DNA from: a bacterium
Lineage (GTDB): Bacteria > SM23-31 > JAUVVT01
NCBI GenBank assembly: GCA_030616165.1
Contig: JAUWXV010000149.1
Location: 1-9,288, forward strand
Direction: 5' to 3'
DNA: 9,288 nucleotides
Below are positions 5,685 through 9,288 of the stretch, one piece after another. Each line of letters opens with the position of its first letter. The stretch's first letter is position 1. Position numbers and translations under genes: made by a program. A model generated the notes under the pieces. It saw only the letters and a list, made by a program, of their open reading frames with translations. It did not search any database and was not told the DNA's origin.

Positions 5685-8342
5685 TTGATTTACAATGGAA
5701 AAATTATATATACAATAATGTTATTTATTTTAATATTTCTTTTAGTGGCAGTTCCAATTTATGGTGAAGAGACAAAGGTTCTAACACTTTCTTATGAAAA
5801 TACAAATAATTTTCAAATTGAAAATCTTCCTATAAAAAGGGTATCAACACCAAAAGTTGGGCTTGCTTTAAGTGGCGGAGGCGCACGCGGGTTTGCACAT
5901 ATTGGAGTTTTAAAAGCATTTGAAGACTCTGAGATTCATATTGACTATATTGCAGGAACAAGCATAGGGAGTGTAATTGGAGGGCTTTATGCCGTTGGAT
6001 ATACACCTTCGGAACTTGAAGGATTCGCTAAAAAAACAGAGTGGAACAGACTCTATTTCGACCAACCTAAAAGAAGAGACCTCTTTTTGGGACAGAAGCA
6101 GGACATTACATCATCCCTATTCCATATAAGATTTGATGGATTCAAACTTTACATTCCAAAAGCAATATCAGCAGGGCAAAGGTTATCAAGTATTTTAAAT
6201 GACCTTGTAATAAATTCTTGTTACAACCTTTATACAGACTTTAATAAATTTAAAATCCCATTCAAATCCGTTGCAACGAACTTTATGACCGGTGAAAAAG
6301 AGATAATCGATAAAGGAGATTTAAGCCAGGCTATGCTTGCCAGTGTTGCAATTCCTCTTTTGTTCTCACCAGTGGAAATAGATGGAAAACTGCTTGTAGA
6401 AGGTGGACTTGTCAACAATATTCCGAGTGATGTAATAAAAGATATGGGAAGTGAAATAATTATCACTGTGAATACCGTTTCCCCTTTAAGAAAAAGTGAG
6501 GAATTATTTCTGCCCTGGGAACAGGCAGACCAAGTCATCGGCATAATGCAGAGACCGATTAATGAGTCATCTTTAAAAATTTCAGATATAGTAATTCAGC
6601 CTGATCTTGGCTATATGCTGGCAACAAATTTTAATAATATTGATAAAGTTATCAATGCCGGATATCAAGCTACTTTATCCCAAATAGACGAAATAAAAAG
6701 TTTTCTGTCAAAGAGTTCAAAAAAAGGAAGTAATGATAAAATCGTTTTAAAAAATATTAATATTAAAGGTTTACAACACAGGAGTTTAAAAACTGTCCAA
6801 TCCCTGATTAAAATAGAGAAGGGGGAGATTATTTCAGAAAATAAAATAATAGAAAATCTTAAAGAAATTTATAATTCTGGTTGTTTTTCAGACGTTAAAG
6901 CATTAATATCATCTTCATTAGACATTGCGGAAGTTACATTCGTTCTCGAAGAGAATCCGATAATTAAAAAAATAATCATCGATGGTAACAATGCCATTTC
7001 GGATGAAAAGATACTCTCTGTTTTTAAAAACAAAGAAGGCAGTATTTTCAATTCAATTTTTTGGAAAAATGATTATCACAATTTAATAAAACTTTACAGG
7101 GAAAACGATTTTTCTCTTGCAAATATCGATTCTGTTGAGTTTGACAAGTCAAGTGGGACATTAACCATCAAAATAGATGAAGGAATTATTAGCGCTATTG
7201 AAACAAATGGAAATCATAAAACAAAAAGTCATGTTATATTAAGAGAATTTCCACTAAAGGAAGGAGAGATATTTGATTTCAAGAAAGCAACTCAAGGGAT
7301 TACAAATATCTTCAGCACCGGTTTATTTGAAAGAGTGTTTATAAATGTTGCACAAGGGAATCCACATCATAAAGTAATAATAAACCTTATTGAAAGAAAA
7401 TATTCAATCACAAGAATCGGTGCAAGGTATAACCTGGAAAAAAGCACCAGGGGTTTATTAGAATTTAAATATGACAATACCTTTGGTATAGGGGCAAAAA
7501 CTATAATGCAGTTGAAGTATGGACCGCACGACCAGTTAATATTATTAAAATTGAGAGCAGACCGAATCTTTAGAACTTATTGGACCTATGATTTTAGTTT
7601 TTATTATAAAAGTAATGAAAATTTTCTTCGCTTCAACTCAGGAATCCACGGAACATACACTGATACAAGAAGAGGGAGTATGTTTTCTATTGGCAAGCAG
7701 ATGGAAAAATTCGGAACTGTGACATTTGAATTTAGAATGGAGAATCTTGATATAATAACCTATCCAAATCCACAGTATAATGAATCTCTCGATTTAAGGA
7801 TTTTTACATTAAGATCAATTGTGGATACTCAGGATAAATATCCATTTCCAGATAAAGGAAGTTTATATCATTTATATTACCAAAGTGCAGCAAAGATTTT
7901 GGGCGGAAAGATATCCTATACCAAGATTTTCTTCTCTTTTGAATCTTATCAAACTATAAAGGATAAATATACTCTACATCCGAGTTTTGTACTGGGGATA
8001 GCCGATGAAACGCTTCCATTTTCTGAGCGATTCAGGCTTGGTGGGGACAAGTCACTTTTTGGAGTCAAAGAAAATGAACTGCACGGCAGAACCCAAATCA
8101 GCGGAAGCATAGAATATAGAATGAAAGTGCCTATACCAAAGTTTTTTAATACTTATATAAATGCAAGATACGACCTGGGGGGAATTTTAGAAAATATCGA
8201 AAAATTTGTCTTTAAGGATTTCCGACATGGAATTGGTGGTGGATTAGCAATCGACATTCCATTTATTCCAATTGAGGTTTCTTACGGGCACATATCCGAT
8301 GGAGAAGACAGATTGTACGTTTCTGTGGGACACAGGTTCTGA
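5685..8342 (+). CDS. Patatin-like phospholipase fused to three POTRA domains and a BamA-like barrel
   Basis: An 885-residue secreted lipase/outer-membrane barrel fusion resembling type Vd autotransporters. Residues 1-27 look like a signal peptide (K6, hydrophobic 11-25). The patatin domain (~57-345) has the oxyanion-hole motif SGGGARG (63-69) and the serine motif GTSIG (Ser93). The usual Asp of the DGG/DGA motif is replaced by Glu in EGG (239-241), followed by LVNNIP. Three POTRA-like repeats follow (~353-422, 426-499, 501-571). A beta-barrel (~574-885) ends in the beta-strand signal LYVSVGHRF with terminal Phe. At the place of the BamA loop-6 VRGF motif the protein reads LFGV (791-794), lacking the Arg. 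Known relatives hydrolyse phospholipids at the envelope; activity here is inferred. The start is uncertain: TTG at 5685 gives a charged n-region, ATG at 5718 gives a shorter signal starting MLFILIF, and neither has a Shine-Dalgarno sequence. It is divergent from lpxH. Confidence 0.92.
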   Translation: MIYNGKIIYTIMLFILIFLLVAVPIYGEETKVLTLSYENTNNFQIENLPIKRVSTPKVGLALSGGGARGFAHIGVLKAFEDSEIHIDYIAGTSIGSVIGGLYAVGYTPSELEGFAKKTEWNRLYFDQPKRRDLFLGQKQDITSSLFHIRFDGFKLYIPKAISAGQRLSSILNDLVINSCYNLYTDFNKFKIPFKSVATNFMTGEKEIIDKGDLSQAMLASVAIPLLFSPVEIDGKLLVEGGLVNNIPSDVIKDMGSEIIITVNTVSPLRKSEELFLPWEQADQVIGIMQRPINESSLKISDIVIQPDLGYMLATNFNNIDKVINAGYQATLSQIDEIKSFLSKSSKKGSNDKIVLKNINIKGLQHRSLKTVQSLIKIEKGEIISENKIIENLKEIYNSGCFSDVKALISSSLDIAEVTFVLEENPIIKKIIIDGNNAISDEKILSVFKNKEGSIFNSIFWKNDYHNLIKLYRENDFSLANIDSVEFDKSSGTLTIKIDEGIISAIETNGNHKTKSHVILREFPLKEGEIFDFKKATQGITNIFSTGLFERVFINVAQGNPHHKVIINLIERKYSITRIGARYNLEKSTRGLLEFKYDNTFGIGAKTIMQLKYGPHDQLILLKLRADRIFRTYWTYDFSFYYKSNENFLRFNSGIHGTYTDTRRGSMFSIGKQMEKFGTVTFEFRMENLDIITYPNPQYNESLDLRIFTLRSIVDTQDKYPFPDKGSLYHLYYQSAAKILGGKISYTKIFFSFESYQTIKDKYTLHPSFVLGIADETLPFSERFRLGGDKSLFGVKENELHGRTQISGSIEYRMKVPIPKFFNTYINARYDLGGILENIEKFVFKDFRHGIGGGLAIDIPFIPIEVSYGHISDGEDRLYVSVGHRF

Positions 8343-8470
8343 GAAGAAGTAGAATGCAAATTGGAGTAACCTGGAGAATATTTTTATTAATTCTGTATTA
8401 TTCATAAAATTTACATTTATTGTGAATAAACCGTATCCTTACATGCATTGAAGTATATCTGAAATTGTAA

Positions 8471-8542
8471 TGTCGAGTCCCGAATACTCGGGAAGACATA
8501 TCTGTTTTTTTTCGAGATTTCTCGACTCCGCTCGAAATGACA
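8471..8542. repeat. Palindromic repeat element (family 1, short form)
   Basis: The core at 8474-8493 differs at one base from 2425-2444 and forms TCCCGA-ATAC-TCGGGA. TTTCGAG (8510-8516) pairs with CTCGAAA (8531-8537). The element ends in AATGACA (8536-8542), the same terminal box as the 137-bp element at 2421. It is a shorter version with one internal hairpin replaced. No coding content. Confidence 0.85.
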
Positions 8543-8612
8543 CTCTATTATATTATGCAATTCGGCATTTATGAATAGAGCAGGTAATATAAGTTTAACA
8601 GATTTTTAGAAA

Positions 8613-8637
8613 GGGCTTGATAAATCAAGCCCCTACA
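8613..8637. repeat. Hairpin repeat ending in CCCTAC (family 2)
   Basis: GGGCTTGA (8613-8620) and TCAAGCCC (8625-8632) pair perfectly around TAAA, followed by CTACA. The hairpin lacks a T tract. Its terminal box matches those at 476-486 and 4533-4541. It lies between two convergent genes. Confidence 0.75.
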
Positions 8638-8696
8638 ATTATTATAATGAGTTAATTATATTTTGCAGGGGTTCGGTTTGTCGAAATTTAAATCTT

Positions 8697-8726
8697 GTAA
8701 GGGCGACCCACCGGATTGCCCTTACG
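8697..8726. repeat. Hairpin repeat ending in CCTTAC (family 2)
   Basis: GTAAGGGCGA (8697-8706) pairs with TTGCCCTTAC (8716-8725), with one G-T pair, around a 9-nt loop. It ends 5 bp before the stop codon of the minus-strand J-domain gene, so it would form a hairpin right after that stop codon and may help end or protect its mRNA. Confidence 0.75.
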
Positions 8727-8730
8727 ACTG

Positions 8731-9216
8731 TTATTCTGTTAAAAACTTATATGCTTCGTGAATTCTGATAAATGTTTCCGGGTTACCACCATGGTCGGGA
8801 TGGTGAATCAATACAAGCATTCGATAACTCTTTTTAATTTCTTTTAGTTTCGAGTCTTCTTTTACTCCAAGAATCTGGCAGCAATACTCCCTTGTTTTTT
8901 TAAACGAATTATAAACATTTTTGAATTTTTCCCTTGTTTCAGACTTTATTTCATCAATAAATTTATAAGCCTGATTAAAGAATTCCTGCTTTTGTTTTCT
9001 GGATAGACTTGAAAAGTAAGCAAGTTCTCCGACAGCGTTAATTCCAACTCTTCTTCTCCATTCTTTAATCTCATTTCTCCTTTCAGGCAGCCACAATTCT
9101 CTTATTTTCATCCGCAGTTCCCTTATTCTTATTCTATCTTCCGGAGAAAACTTTTTATAATTAAATCCCCCTATCTTCGATTCATCATACAAAACATTCA
9201 TTCCGATTTTTTTCAT
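8731..9216 (-). CDS. Small protein with a C-terminal J domain
   Basis: A 161-residue protein whose last ~50 residues form a DnaJ-type J domain: helix I YCCQILGV (111-118), helix II from ~123, the invariant HPD motif at 139-141, and helix III ETFIRIHEAYKFL (147-159). J domains stimulate the ATPase of DnaK (Hsp70), so it is probably a specialised co-chaperone. The chain ends right after helix III, so the usual helix IV is missing. There is no Gly/Phe region, zinc finger or substrate-binding domain as in true DnaJ. Residues 1-110 are basic and rich in Arg, Lys and Glu, probably helical, and match no family I recognise. No signal peptide or membrane segment is seen. The ATG is 9 nt after the stop of a possible upstream minus-strand frame; GAAGGA inside that frame may be a distant ribosome binding site. 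Confidence 0.85.
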   Translation of the reverse strand: MKKIGMNVLYDESKIGGFNYKKFSPEDRIRIRELRMKIRELWLPERRNEIKEWRRRVGINAVGELAYFSSLSRKQKQEFFNQAYKFIDEIKSETREKFKNVYNSFKKTREYCCQILGVKEDSKLKEIKKSYRMLVLIHHPDHGGNPETFIRIHEAYKFLTE

Positions 9217-9225
9217 ATTAGCAAT

Positions 9226-9288
9226 CTAATCCTTCTCTGATAGTAATTTATTGAAAATCTTTTTATAAATTTCCCTGATATTTTCCGT
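9226..9288 (-). CDS. Possible 3' end of an upstream minus-strand gene (partial)
   Basis: On the minus strand, a frame enters from the window edge and stays open for 20 codons to TAG at 9228-9226. The peptide contains REIYKKIFNKLLSEKD, a charged amphipathic helix of the kind common in real proteins. The gap to the J-domain start is 9 bp, typical of an operon. A second frame is also open here and ends in a TGA overlapping the J-domain ATG (ATGA), so the frame choice is uncertain. No function can be given. Confidence 0.4.
   Translation of the reverse strand, partial: TENIREIYKKIFNKLLSEKD

Larger units (their letters stand above)
8343..8730. other. Convergent intergenic region with three palindromes
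   Basis: This 388-bp region separates the 3' ends of the patatin gene and the J-domain gene. It contains three palindromic elements, listed separately, and no supportable gene. The frame from ATG 8354 has only 17 codons and no ribosome binding site. TTATTCA and TGAATAA near 8400-8427 can form a long-loop AT stem. No classic terminator with a T tract follows the patatin stop, so the GC-rich hairpins may end transcription from both sides. Confidence 0.6.

Noticed and set aside
8354-8407. 17-codon hydrophobic frame after the patatin gene
   Set aside because: Too short, no ribosome binding site, and no sign of conservation can be judged from one sequence.

Overview
The window is an AT-rich stretch of bacterial chromosome from a Gram-negative (diderm, lipid-A-making) organism. 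The evidence is an LpxH-type UDP-2,3-diacylglucosamine hydrolase, a patatin fused to POTRA domains and an outer-membrane beta-barrel, a Tat-exported oxidoreductase and a type A RNase P RNA. Gene style and the many GC-rich palindromic repeats between genes suggest an uncultured lineage, perhaps of the FCB group or a nearby candidate phylum. That placement is inference; no marker here fixes the phylum.

Layout. (1) 1-734: gene-free, repeat-rich leader with a ~76-bp direct repeat present twice, an inverted-repeat element and a GC-rich tandem/palindromic cluster. (2) 735-2246 (+): Tat-signal Gfo/Idh/MocA oxidoreductase, clearly richer in GC than its neighbours and bracketed by repeats. (3) 2247-2996: gene-free, with a 137-bp multi-hairpin repeat, long AT-rich DNA, a good sigma70-type promoter and a strong intrinsic terminator placed 4 bp before a Shine-Dalgarno sequence. 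(4) 2997-3719 (+): C4 zinc-ribbon coiled-coil protein (COG1579/DUF164 type), followed after one base by rnpB (3721-4070, +) and its terminator. (5) 4122-4656: convergent intergenic region with two small palindromic elements. (6) 4657-5388 (-): lpxH. (7) 5389-5684: divergent control region with two long inverted repeats and promoter-like boxes. (8) 5685-8342 (+): patatin / three POTRA / beta-barrel protein. (9) 8343-8730: convergent intergenic region with three more palindromes. (10) 8731-9216 (-): small protein with a C-terminal J domain, preceded by what may be the 3' end of another minus-strand gene running off the window.

How the genes relate. lpxH and the patatin-barrel gene are divergent across one 296-bp region and both concern the outer membrane (lipid A synthesis; a surface or periplasmic lipase). 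The zinc-ribbon gene and rnpB look like one transcription unit. The oxidoreductase stands alone. I see no defence system, CRISPR array, transposase or integrase. The most interesting signals are the terminator inside the 5' leader of the zinc-ribbon/rnpB unit, the non-canonical catalytic motifs and three-POTRA layout of the patatin protein, and the two families of intergenic palindromes that share terminal boxes.
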